64,000 nucleotides of DNA, taken from CBINFS01 sp966250015. Lineage in GTDB: Bacteria; Bacteroidota; Rhodothermia; Rhodothermales; DASSAV01. Within the stretch, counting starts at the first letter, position 1. The number at the start of each line of letters is the position of its first letter. The notes under the pieces are model-generated. The model searched no databases, was not told the origin of the DNA, and was given only the letters and a program-made list of their open reading frames with translations. The stretch is taken from contig CBINFS010000001.1 in the NCBI GenBank assembly GCA_966250015.1, forward strand, positions 186,001-250,000, given 5' to 3'. This document shows positions 35,498-43,411 of this stretch, one piece after another. A program made the translations under genes and the position numbers.

Positions 35498-35601
35498 GTC
35501 ATTCCGGCCCTCGAGTCGGAATCCATGCAACCTTCTGGTTTAGCGGAAAGTCAGTGCCATTGGCAATCGTCGGCTGGATCTCCCCCTTCGCGGAGATGAC
35601 G
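35498..35601 (+). repeat. Dispersed repeat, copy 1 (family C)
   Basis: A unit of about 104 nt that begins GTCATTCCGG, has CGGAATCCA at its 20-30th base, and ends CTCCCCCTTCGCGGAGATGA. It recurs at 56712-56814 with the same order and ends. Both ends are self-complementary, as in the A/B family. Confidence 0.8.
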
Positions 35602-35772
35602 ATTTGTTTAATGTCTTAGCTAAGTCAAACCTCCTGCCATCGGTCCACCCCCATTTAAAAAGCCTTCAGCGCCCATCTGCTGATAGGGCCAAACGCGGGG
35701 AAGAAACAAAAACGCTTCTCTCAGGGTGTCTATTCTTCCTGGTTGTTGGACTGACTTACCTGATCTGCAGCC

Positions 35773-36345
35773 ATGCCGGAGACATTTCGGAAGGGCGATG
35801 CCCTGTTGATCGTTGACGTTCAGAATGATTTTATGCCGGGAGGTGCGCTCGCCGTACCGGAAGGCGACGAGATCGTCCCCGTCGTCAACCGTTTGCTCGA
35901 TGCAGCCCGTGAGGCCAACATCCCGATTTACGCCTCACGAGACTGGCACCCGTTCAATCACGTCTCCTTCAAGGAAGAGGGCGGACCGTGGCCGGTACAT
36001 TGCGTGGCAGACACGCGGGGTGCAGCCTTCCACCCGGACATCAACTTTAAGGATGACGTGATCGTGCTCAACAAGGCCGAAAAGCCGGACGTGGAGGCCT
36101 ATTCAGCCTTTCAGGGAACGAACTTGGCTGAAAGGCTTCGTGCCGCCAACGTGGATCGACTCTGGATGGGAGGCCTTGCCCTCGATTACTGTGTGCGGGC
36201 AAGCGCGCTCGACGCATCCAACGCCGGATTTGACGTCCACCTGGTTCTTCCGGCCACGCGTCCCATTACCGAAGAAACAGGCGCCCGTGCGGTCGAGGAG
36301 TTGCGTGAAGCAGGCGTCAAGATCGAAGAAAACAGTCCGGTTTGA
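35773..36345 (+). CDS. pncA: Nicotinamidase
   Basis: A 190-residue isochorismatase-fold amidase that converts nicotinamide to nicotinate in NAD salvage. The catalytic Asp is in LLIVDVQNDFMPGGAL, the metal ligands in YASRDWHPFNHVSF, the Lys region in VIVLNKAEK, and the nucleophile Cys in GLALDYCVRASALDA. The ATG at 35773 is the first good start. It overlaps nothing and is 6 nt upstream of pncB, so the two form an operon. Confidence 0.96.
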   Translation: MPETFRKGDALLIVDVQNDFMPGGALAVPEGDEIVPVVNRLLDAAREANIPIYASRDWHPFNHVSFKEEGGPWPVHCVADTRGAAFHPDINFKDDVIVLNKAEKPDVEAYSAFQGTNLAERLRAANVDRLWMGGLALDYCVRASALDASNAGFDVHLVLPATRPITEETGARAVEELREAGVKIEENSPV

Positions 36346-36351
36346 TGACAT

Positions 36352-37740
36352 ATGGATAACAACCGGACTGTCTCGGCGTGGGTGAATGAGGACAATGTGG
36401 CTCTCCTCACCGACTACTACCAGCTCACGATGTTGCAGGCTTACCATCGTGAGCAGATGCAGGAGCCGGCGGTTTTCGACCTGTTCATGCGCAGGTTGAA
36501 GCAGCGCAACTACCTGATCGCCTGCGGCCTCGACGACGTCCTGACTTACCTTGAGAACCTCAGGTTTACGCCTGAAAGCCTTGAATACCTGAGTACGCTC
36601 GGGGTGTTTGACGCCTCGTTTCTCTCCTGGCTCGAGGGCTTCCGGTTTACGGGCGACGTTTGGGCTGTAAGGGAAGGCACTCCCGTCTTTGCCGACGAGC
36701 CGATCCTCGAGGTGATTGCACCGGTCGCCGAGGGCCAGCTCGTCGAAACGTTTTTGTTGAATCAAATCACATTCCAGACCGGTATCGCATCTAAAGCGGC
36801 CCGGGTAGTGCGCGAAGCTGCCGGCAGGAACGTTGTCGACTTCGGCATGCGCCGCATGCACGGGACGGACGCCGCGATGAAGGCGGCTCGGGCCTGTTAC
36901 ATCGCTGGCGCCGACGGCACGTCGAACGTGCTCGCCGCGAAGGTGTACGGGATCAGGCCCGTGGGCACGATGGCGCACAGCTACATCGAAGCGCACGCCC
37001 AGGAAGTGGACGCGCTGGTAGCCTTCGCGAACCTTTATCCCGGCACCACGCTGCTCGTCGATACCTACGACACGCTGGCCGCCGTCCGCCAGATCGTCGA
37101 CCTCTACCGCAGCACGAACGGCGCCTTCAAGCCCGGGGCCATCCGGCTCGATTCGGGAGACCTCGCCGATCTGGCTCGCAAATCCCGAGCAGTACTCGAT
37201 GAAGGAGGGCTTACCGACGTCAAGATCCTCGCCAGCGGCAGCCTCGACGAGTTCAGCATACGGGACCTCGTCACGGCAGGCGCACCGATCGACGGGTTTG
37301 GGGTGGGTACTCGCCTTGGAACCATTGCGGACCAACCCTATCTCGACTCGGCGTACAAATTGAGCGCTTATGCCGGGGTGGGACGTATGAAGCTCTCTTC
37401 GGAGAAATCCAACGTGCCTTGTCCGAAGCAGGTATACCGCTTTTTCGAAGGTGGAAAGGCCGTACGGGACGTCGTGGCAGGCCGAGGCGAGGAGTTAGAC
37501 GGCACACCGCTCCTCGAGTGTGTGATGCGGAAAGGTAAACGTACCGATGCAGGCCACTATACGCTTGAAGACGCCCGACGGCACGCGAGCGAGTGCCTGG
37601 GCTACCTGCCCGATCATTTGTTCGCGCTCGAGACGGTCGAACCACCCTATCCGGTTACCCTCAGCCCGAAGTTGCAGCAACGGGTCGAGTCGACACGACG
37701 TGCTCTGACTGATGGCGGGCAAGCCCCGGATGCGTGTTAA
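36352..37740 (+). CDS. pncB: Nicotinate phosphoribosyltransferase
   Basis: A 462-residue enzyme that makes nicotinate mononucleotide from nicotinate and PRPP, the step after PncA. Family signatures include ALLTDYYQLTMLQAYHREQM at the start, DFGMRRMHGTDAAMKAARAC, the PRPP-binding region FKPGAIRLDSGDLADLARK, and FGVGTRLGT. Length is normal for the longer class. Its stop overlaps the stop of the convergent SDR gene by 4 nt (both TAA in the sequence TTAA). Confidence 0.96.
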   Translation: MDNNRTVSAWVNEDNVALLTDYYQLTMLQAYHREQMQEPAVFDLFMRRLKQRNYLIACGLDDVLTYLENLRFTPESLEYLSTLGVFDASFLSWLEGFRFTGDVWAVREGTPVFADEPILEVIAPVAEGQLVETFLLNQITFQTGIASKAARVVREAAGRNVVDFGMRRMHGTDAAMKAARACYIAGADGTSNVLAAKVYGIRPVGTMAHSYIEAHAQEVDALVAFANLYPGTTLLVDTYDTLAAVRQIVDLYRSTNGAFKPGAIRLDSGDLADLARKSRAVLDEGGLTDVKILASGSLDEFSIRDLVTAGAPIDGFGVGTRLGTIADQPYLDSAYKLSAYAGVGRMKLSSEKSNVPCPKQVYRFFEGGKAVRDVVAGRGEELDGTPLLECVMRKGKRTDAGHYTLEDARRHASECLGYLPDHLFALETVEPPYPVTLSPKLQQRVESTRRALTDGGQAPDAC

Positions 37741-38438
37741 ATGTCGCCGAGCTGCGGGCGGATCAGGATTTCCTCCACGACCGAGCGGTTACTGAGGCGA
37801 TAGACGCTCAGAACGGCGTTGGCCACGTCTTCCGGAGGGATGAATCGCTCTTCGGGCAAATCGACACCGTCCCAGCTTGCTGTGCGGGTTGCTCCCGGGA
37901 TCACCGCGGTCACGCGGATCCCGTACGGTTTCATTTCCTCACGCAGAGAGCGGGCCAGACCCAAAATCCCGTGCTTTGCCACGCCATACGAGACGCCGCT
38001 CGGATACGCCTTTATGGATGCGACCGATGCCATGAAGAAGATCGTACCTTTTCCGGCTTCGATCATGGCAGGGAGGAAGGCACGCGTTACAACGAAGGCG
38101 CTGGTCAGGTTGGTCTCGATCTGCTCGCGAAAAATCTCCGGCGTCGTTTCCAGCATGGTAGCCGGCTGAAAGGAGCCCGCATTGTTGACGAGAACGTCGG
38201 GAACGCCCAGCTCCCTGATTGAAGCTTCGGCGGCCTTGCTCACGGCGCGATCGTGCGTCACGTCGCACGTGTAGATCCGGGCTACGGCTCCAGCCGCCCG
38301 GCAGCCTGCGGCGACGGCCTCCAGCTTTTCTCTATTCCTTGCGAACAGCCCGAGCCGCACGTCAGGTTCGGTTGCAAACGCCTCGGCGATGGCCTTCCCG
38401 ATCCCCTGGCTGGCTCCGGTAATAATGACGACGGGCAT
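37737..38438 (-). CDS. Short-chain dehydrogenase/reductase, pterin-operon member
   Basis: A 233-residue classical SDR. The cofactor loop is TGASQGIGKAIAEAF (residues ~7-21), with NNAG in VLVNNAGSF and the catalytic pair in YPSGVSYGVAKHGILGL (Tyr-x3-Lys). SDRs of this class are often annotated as 3-oxoacyl-ACP reductase. Here the gene is last of three on this strand, after the PTPS-family gene and folE, so sepiapterin reductase, or a related pterin reductase making tetrahydrobiopterin, is a reasonable context-based guess. The sequence alone does not settle this. It is 16 nt after folE. Confidence 0.85.
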   Translation of the reverse strand: MPVVIITGASQGIGKAIAEAFATEPDVRLGLFARNREKLEAVAAGCRAAGAVARIYTCDVTHDRAVSKAAEASIRELGVPDVLVNNAGSFQPATMLETTPEIFREQIETNLTSAFVVTRAFLPAMIEAGKGTIFFMASVASIKAYPSGVSYGVAKHGILGLARSLREEMKPYGIRVTAVIPGATRTASWDGVDLPEERFIPPEDVANAVLSVYRLSNRSVVEEILIRPQLGDI

Positions 38439-38454
38439 GAGGTGCGGCAGTCGG

Positions 38455-39120
38455 TTAGTGGATCAATCGCATGAACTCGGCGCGCGTCGTCGGGTTGTTG
38501 AGGAATACGCCGCTCATGGCGCTCGTGGTCGTCGACGAATGCTGTTTTTCGGCGCCCCGCATCATCATGCACAGGTGTTGCGCTTCGATCACGACCGCAA
38601 CGCCCTCCGGCTTGAGCACCTCGTCGATGGCGTCCCGGATCTGGATGGTTAACCGCTCCTGCACTTGCAAACGCCTCGCAAATACGTCCACAACCCGAGG
38701 GATCTTGCTCAAGCCCACGATCTTGCCGTTCGGAATGTATCCGACGTGAACCTTGCCGATGAAGGGCAGCATGTGGTGCTCGCAAAGAGAGTACAGCTCG
38801 ATGTCCCGTACGAGGATGATTTCGCTGTAGTCCTGCTCAAACATCGCGGAACGGAGGATGGCGTGGGGATCCAGACCGTAGCCGTGCGTCAGGTACTGGT
38901 ACGCTTTGGCTACCCGCTCGGGAGTCTTTACAAGTCCCTCTCGGTCGGGGTCCTCTCCAAGCGTAATCAGCATTTCGCGGACGTGGCCGGCCAGCGAGGC
39001 GGTTGCTTCCGAGTTGAACGTATCCTCACGCAGATAATGGACGGGCGCCCCGGTCTCGACGTCGGGTGCGCCGTTCTCGACGTACTTCTCCTTTCCGCTC
39101 TCCATGTGATTCAGTTTCAT
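38455..39120 (-). CDS. folE: GTP cyclohydrolase I
   Basis: A 221-residue enzyme that makes dihydroneopterin triphosphate from GTP, the common precursor of folate, queuosine and tetrahydrobiopterin. The zinc ligands are in LYSLCEHHMLPFIGKVHVGY (Cys and His) and EAQHLCMMMRGAEKQHS (second Cys). The N-terminal ~40 residues are a variable tail. It is 20 nt downstream of the PTPS-family gene and 16 nt upstream of the SDR, and likely cotranscribed with both. Confidence 0.96.
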   Translation of the reverse strand: MKLNHMESGKEKYVENGAPDVETGAPVHYLREDTFNSEATASLAGHVREMLITLGEDPDREGLVKTPERVAKAYQYLTHGYGLDPHAILRSAMFEQDYSEIILVRDIELYSLCEHHMLPFIGKVHVGYIPNGKIVGLSKIPRVVDVFARRLQVQERLTIQIRDAIDEVLKPEGVAVVIEAQHLCMMMRGAEKQHSSTTTSAMSGVFLNNPTTRAEFMRLIH

Positions 39121-39140
39121 CCTATTTCACTAAATGCGTT

Positions 39141-39557
39141 CTATTCTCCACGGTATTCCGCAACGTTGTGTTCCGTTTCGCGGAGGCGTATCGAGTGGAG
39201 ACGGGCACCGCCCTCCAGCGCGGGCTCGAGCTCGTTCCAGAAGGCAACCACGAGGTTTTCCGTGGAGGGAATGATCCCCTGGAGGAAATCCACCTCCAGA
39301 TTCAAGTTGGCGTGATCCACCTTCGAGAGGATACGCTCTTCGATCAGATCCCGTAGCTTGCCGAGGTCGATCACGTAGCCCGTTTCAGGATCGGGCTCGC
39401 CGGCAACCGTCACTTCCAGGGTGTAATTGTGCCCGTGCCAGTTCGGGTTGTTGCATTTGCCGAATACCCTTCGGTTCCACTCGTCCGACTTCTCAGGGTT
39501 ATGAAGGCGATGAGCGGCGTTGAAATGGACGGTACGAGTTACGTAAACGGTAGGCAT
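39141..39557 (-). CDS. 6-pyruvoyl-tetrahydropterin synthase family protein (QueD/PTPS)
   Basis: A 138-residue T-fold enzyme. Zinc ligands are the histidines of HFNAAHRLH and HGHNYTLEV. The catalytic cysteine precedes by five residues in GKCNNPNWHGHNY (CX5HGH), whereas QueD of the E. coli type has CX3HGH. The spacing and the end RETEHNVAEYRGE resemble eukaryotic 6-pyruvoyl-tetrahydropterin synthase. Bacteroidota QueD proteins also look partly like this, so 6-carboxytetrahydropterin synthase (queuosine) is not excluded. It is the first gene of a three-gene pterin operon with folE and an SDR. Confidence 0.9.
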   Translation of the reverse strand: MPTVYVTRTVHFNAAHRLHNPEKSDEWNRRVFGKCNNPNWHGHNYTLEVTVAGEPDPETGYVIDLGKLRDLIEERILSKVDHANLNLEVDFLQGIIPSTENLVVAFWNELEPALEGGARLHSIRLRETEHNVAEYRGE

Positions 39558-39742
39558 AGGGGCGATAGACCTGGCTGGCTAAAAAACCGGTTAGAATGAA
39601 CGTGGCGTAGCCGTCACTCGTTCCAACAAATGATATTTCAGGCATGTAAACGGGCCATAAGGGACGGGGTACGGTCTTTGTCTTTTCCGTAATTAGGGTA
39701 TATTACCGTTCGTGTTGAACCGGCAATGGACAATGAATCGAT

Positions 39743-40087
39743 ATGGCGGAAAAAAATATCTTCAAAAAGATCGCCGACGGAGAAATCCCTGCTGACATCG
39801 TCTATCAGGACGAGACGTGTGTTGCCTTCCGCGACATCAACCCGCAGGCGCCGACTCACATTCTCATCATTCCGCGCGAGGTGATTCCGAGTCTGAACGA
39901 CTTGCAGGAGCATCAGGCCGGTATTGTGGGCCATCTTTTTCTGGTGGCCAAGCGGTTGGCGGCGCAGGAAGGACTGTCGAATGGGTACCGTACGGTCTTC
40001 AATGTGGGCAGGGATGCCGGTCAGTCGGTCGATCACTTGCACCTGCACCTGCTTGGCGGTCGGCCCATGAGCTGGCCTCCGGGCTGA
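39743..40087 (+). CDS. HIT family nucleotide hydrolase
   Basis: A 114-residue histidine triad protein of the Hint type, with the active-site histidine motif SVDHLHLHLLGGRPMSW and the start IFKKIADGEIPADIVYQDE. It probably hydrolyses adenosine phosphoramidates such as AMP-lysine or related nucleotide adducts. The ORF is short and complete, ending with a Trp-Pro-Pro-Gly. The beta-barrel gene follows after 28 nt. Confidence 0.95.
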   Translation: MAEKNIFKKIADGEIPADIVYQDETCVAFRDINPQAPTHILIIPREVIPSLNDLQEHQAGIVGHLFLVAKRLAAQEGLSNGYRTVFNVGRDAGQSVDHLHLHLLGGRPMSWPPG

Positions 40088-40115
40088 TCTGCGGCCGAAA
40101 TCAGTAGGAGGCGGG

Positions 40116-42143
40116 GTGAAGCGTCGAGACGTCTTCCCGCAGCTGGCGGGGTTTTTCCTGGTTTTTGTATCGCTTCTCACGGTGAGCCGGGGGTACGCCC
40201 AACCCATCCGGGTACAGACGTTGTTCGAACGCGACGTTAACCGATACCAGTGGCAGGCCTTGACGAGCATCAACCGGCAGGTAGGCCCGTGGCTTCTCCA
40301 GGTTGAAGACCGGTTCGCTTCCGACGCATACATGCTCGTGGCAAACACCCTGACCTTTCGAGACGAGAACCGGCTTTCGTTTCAGCTTGGACGGCCGATG
40401 GGGAACCGGGCGTACGGGAGGCTCTGGGGCCGATCGGCGTGGTACAGCCAGGGCCGGGTTCTGAGTCAGGAGCTTTATTCCGGCGTCCGTATTCAGCCCC
40501 TGGATCACGTTGCCTTCGAGCCCGCGATCGGCGTCGCCTGGGACCAGCGTCCCGGAGCAAACATCACGGGCCAGATCGTGCCTTTACGCAGCGACGTGGG
40601 GCCCGCGTTGGGAAGCATGTTTCGATACACGCCGGGGGACCTTGCCGGGTACACGGTACACGTGGATGGAGAAGGATTCTGGCAGTACATCACGCCGCGT
40701 CGCGGGCGTTCGCTTCGCCTGACGAGCGGCGTGGAACGAATATTTGAGAAAACCCGCATCTCCGCATTGTTCAATTACTCCTCCTTCCGGAGGGACGCCT
40801 ATCAGGCGGTCTCATTTCTTAATCGCAACGAGGTAACGGATCGGCTCTCCGAGACAGTTGAGGCGACCACGAGTGACACGCTTGCAGCCGCCCTGAATCT
40901 CGATGCACCCCTGTTTGGCGCTTTCCGATTTACGACGACGGTCGATCTGGGGGTGAACGACCGATACGTTCGCACGCTGAGGGCGCAGGAGGGAGCCCTG
41001 CACTTCGATACTGATTTTGAACGGCGATCGGTCGACGTCGAGGCGGCGCTCGTTCATGATACCCCGCGTCTGCTCGCCCGGCTAGCCGTACGCAGAGGAG
41101 CCGAGGTCGAGCGGCGCCAACTGGTCAACCGCGATGCGTTGCCGCCGGCGCAGGCCGCTCAAAAAAGTAGCATTCTCGAGCAGGCTGACTTCGATCAGGG
41201 GCACATCGCCCTCCACGGCCGTCTCCGTTCCACGATCGGATCGCGGATGGTGGTGATGTTCGACGGTTCCGCCAGCCTCCTCCGCCACGACACGCCCGAC
41301 GCCAACCTGGACGACCGCGACGAGGTTTACAACACCGCACAGGCGGGCGTGCTTTACTCCTTTAGCCGCTACCTGCAAGCCGACGTGAGGCTGTCCGGCA
41401 CCTATTATCACACGATCTTTCTCGACGCCACGCGCTCTGCGGAAAACAACATTCAGCGTTCGGTGCGCCTGCAACCTGCCATTCAGTGGACGCCATCCGA
41501 ACACACACGGTTCAGGGGAAGCTCGGAGGTGCGGGCAACGTATACGGTGGACGATTTTCTCCTTCCCGGCCGCAGACCGAGCGATCAGTCGGCTCGTGAG
41601 ATTCGTTACGACGCCCGGCTGGAGCAGGATCTCGGGAGTGACGTCCGGCTCCTGGTGGATGGCAGCCTGAGCCGTCTTTTTCTGGGCAGGCTGCTGTGGG
41701 ATCGGTTTGCAGAAATACCCTTCGACACACTTAATACGTACAGCGGTTGGGTACGTCTCCAGACGGGTGGACGGATCGTGGCCGATCTTGGTATTCGTTT
41801 CTTCGTTCGAAGCGATTTTGACCGGTCGGTATCCATTCGGTATCCCCGTGTCGATGATTCGGGCCGTCCCGTGCTAGACGAACGGGGAGAGCCGGTTCTT
41901 TCGAGCATCAGCAGGCCGGGTCGAATCTGGATCGAGCAGGTCGGCCCGACGTGTTCGATCACCTGGCCCATGCGTTCCAGGGCAACCCTGCATCTTGATG
42001 GCTGGTTCAACGTGCAGCACGTCCGGCGCCGGCTTTTCGGCACGCTTCCGGAAGAGAATGCGGACCGCATCCGGCAGGCCGGTAGGCGGGGCTCGAAAAC
42101 CATCATTCCAAACGTTTCACTTTCCGTGCTCTGGGACCTGTAG
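40116..42143 (+). CDS. Predicted outer-membrane beta-barrel protein
   Basis: A 675-residue protein starting at a GTG (40116) with a strong upstream AGGAGGCGGG, which decides the start. An N-terminal signal peptide (MKRRDVFPQLAGFFLVFVSL) has its cut near GYAQP. The remainder alternates hydrophobic and polar residues with many aromatic, Arg and Asp/Gly turns (FRFTTTVDLGVNDRYVRT, GYTVHVDGEGFWQY), a pattern typical of outer-membrane barrels, with the C-terminal strand ending in SLSVLWDL. I recognise no family. It lies between a HIT gene and coaE, which gives no functional hint. Confidence 0.75.
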   Translation: MKRRDVFPQLAGFFLVFVSLLTVSRGYAQPIRVQTLFERDVNRYQWQALTSINRQVGPWLLQVEDRFASDAYMLVANTLTFRDENRLSFQLGRPMGNRAYGRLWGRSAWYSQGRVLSQELYSGVRIQPLDHVAFEPAIGVAWDQRPGANITGQIVPLRSDVGPALGSMFRYTPGDLAGYTVHVDGEGFWQYITPRRGRSLRLTSGVERIFEKTRISALFNYSSFRRDAYQAVSFLNRNEVTDRLSETVEATTSDTLAAALNLDAPLFGAFRFTTTVDLGVNDRYVRTLRAQEGALHFDTDFERRSVDVEAALVHDTPRLLARLAVRRGAEVERRQLVNRDALPPAQAAQKSSILEQADFDQGHIALHGRLRSTIGSRMVVMFDGSASLLRHDTPDANLDDRDEVYNTAQAGVLYSFSRYLQADVRLSGTYYHTIFLDATRSAENNIQRSVRLQPAIQWTPSEHTRFRGSSEVRATYTVDDFLLPGRRPSDQSAREIRYDARLEQDLGSDVRLLVDGSLSRLFLGRLLWDRFAEIPFDTLNTYSGWVRLQTGGRIVADLGIRFFVRSDFDRSVSIRYPRVDDSGRPVLDERGEPVLSSISRPGRIWIEQVGPTCSITWPMRSRATLHLDGWFNVQHVRRRLFGTLPEENADRIRQAGRRGSKTIIPNVSLSVLWDL

Positions 42144-42157
42144 CCAAACGAGGCGCA

Positions 42158-42760
42158 ATGAAAACACTGGGCGTTACAGGTGGAATCGGAAGCGGCAAAT
42201 CGACGGTCTGTCGTATGCTCGAAGAGCTTGGCGCCTCCGTTTTTTACGCAGACGACGTGGCGAAGCGGCTGATGGAAGAGGATGAGCAGGTGCGGGATGA
42301 GATTCGTGAAGCCTTCGGAGCCGAGAGCTACCGGCCGGACGGCGCCCTCAACCGTCCTTATTTGGCCCAGACGGTCTTCAAGGATCCGGTGCTGGTCGAG
42401 CGGATCAACCAGATCGTACATCCAAGGGTCTTTGCGGCGTTCGAGGAGGAGCGAAAAAGGGCTGAGCGAGCCGGAGTGCCGCTACTGGTGGAGGAAGCAG
42501 CCCTGATCTTTGAAAGCGGGGCCGACAAGCACCTCGACGCCGTTGCCGTCGTGGATGCTCCGCAAGAGGTGCGGGTACGACGGGTCGTTGAACGTGACGG
42601 CGTAACTCCAGAGCAGGTTCGCGCCCGGATGGCACACCAGCTTCCTCCGGAAGAGCTCCGGGCGCGAGCAGACTACGTCATCGTCAATGAGGGATCGCCG
42701 GAACTGCTCCGGAAGGAAGTCGAGGCCCTGTACAGGTCGCTGGTCCCGGTGGATGGGTGA
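42158..42760 (+). CDS. coaE: Dephospho-CoA kinase
   Basis: A 200-residue P-loop kinase for the last step of CoA synthesis. Walker A is GGIGSGKSTVCRMLEELGA (residues ~7-25), and the substrate region is YADDVAKRLM with DxD-like acidic residues. The lid has VRRVVERDGVTPEQVRARM. Length and motifs are normal. It is 14 nt downstream of the barrel gene and convergent with queF (15 nt). Confidence 0.96.
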   Translation: MKTLGVTGGIGSGKSTVCRMLEELGASVFYADDVAKRLMEEDEQVRDEIREAFGAESYRPDGALNRPYLAQTVFKDPVLVERINQIVHPRVFAAFEEERKRAERAGVPLLVEEAALIFESGADKHLDAVAVVDAPQEVRVRRVVERDGVTPEQVRARMAHQLPPEELRARADYVIVNEGSPELLRKEVEALYRSLVPVDG

Positions 42761-42775
42761 ATCGTTTTCCTTATC

Positions 42776-43297
42776 TCAGGGCTCCTTGGCCGGGGTGTTT
42801 TGTTTACGGCTGTCGATCTGGCACGTGGTTCGGATTCCGCCCCGGACGTTGTATATCGTCGTGACCAGGAGGTATCCGGGGTCTTCCAGCTCCCGTTTCA
42901 GGTCCTCGTAAACGATGGCCGTGATATCTTCCTGGGTGGCGCCGATGTTCCGCCAGGAAAGGAGGTAGTACTTGAGACTTTTCAGCTCGAGTATCCAGCT
43001 TCCCGGTTCGTACTCGATGCGCAGGATGCCGAAGTCGGGCAGTCCCGAAAATGGACACAGGGCGGAGAACTCTCCGGCCTCGGTTTCGTAGAGAACAACC
43101 TGCCGGGAGGAATGGGTGTAGGGGAGACGGCTGATCTTTTGCTCGCGTGACTCCGGCGGCAGGAACAGACCGAGCCGCCCTTCCGGGTAAATGCCATGCC
43201 GCGCCATGTGCTCGATCGACTGGCGTGTGTACGCGAGCGATTGCTCCTGAATCTCCCTCAGCTTTGCTTCGATTCGGTTCCGGTCGTCCTGTGCCAT
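42776..43297 (-). CDS. queF: NADPH-dependent 7-cyano-7-deazaguanine reductase
   Basis: A 173-residue T-fold reductase of the queuosine route, converting preQ0 to preQ1. The QueF motif is LELKSLKYYLLSWRN (residues ~103-117), and the catalytic Cys with Asp is in FSALCPFSGLPDFG. This is the single-domain type, with about 50 extra N-terminal residues. It is divergent from queC across a 114-nt gap that probably holds both promoters. No preQ1-type riboswitch was recognised in that gap. Confidence 0.92.
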   Translation of the reverse strand: MAQDDRNRIEAKLREIQEQSLAYTRQSIEHMARHGIYPEGRLGLFLPPESREQKISRLPYTHSSRQVVLYETEAGEFSALCPFSGLPDFGILRIEYEPGSWILELKSLKYYLLSWRNIGATQEDITAIVYEDLKRELEDPGYLLVTTIYNVRGGIRTTCQIDSRKQNTPAKEP

Positions 43298-43411
43298 TTG
43301 AAAGAGTTGATGTTGTTGTATTTCACTTAGTGCTAGCGGTGCAAGAGCAACGCATACGACGGAGGATCGATCCTGGTTCGTGAAGGCGCTCGGACGGGAT
43401 CGTACTTAACC

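Larger units (their letters stand above)
34651..35772. other. Repeat-rich gene-free region
   Basis: About 1.1 kb between yqgE and pncA without a convincing gene. It contains a composite of dispersed repeats (34750-35104), an 11-bp palindrome (35225-35252), a large inverted repeat (35282-35394) and a second dispersed repeat (35498-35601). The base pattern differs from coding DNA, with frequent CATTCCGA-type words. The ORFs present are interrupted or lie across the repeats. Confidence 0.75.

Noticed and set aside
43298..43411. preQ1 riboswitch between queF and queC
   Set aside because: I looked for the preQ1-I pattern (stem-loop with a CTAGC-type loop and A-rich tail) on both strands and did not find a convincing one; a GCTAGC word is present but without the stem and tail.
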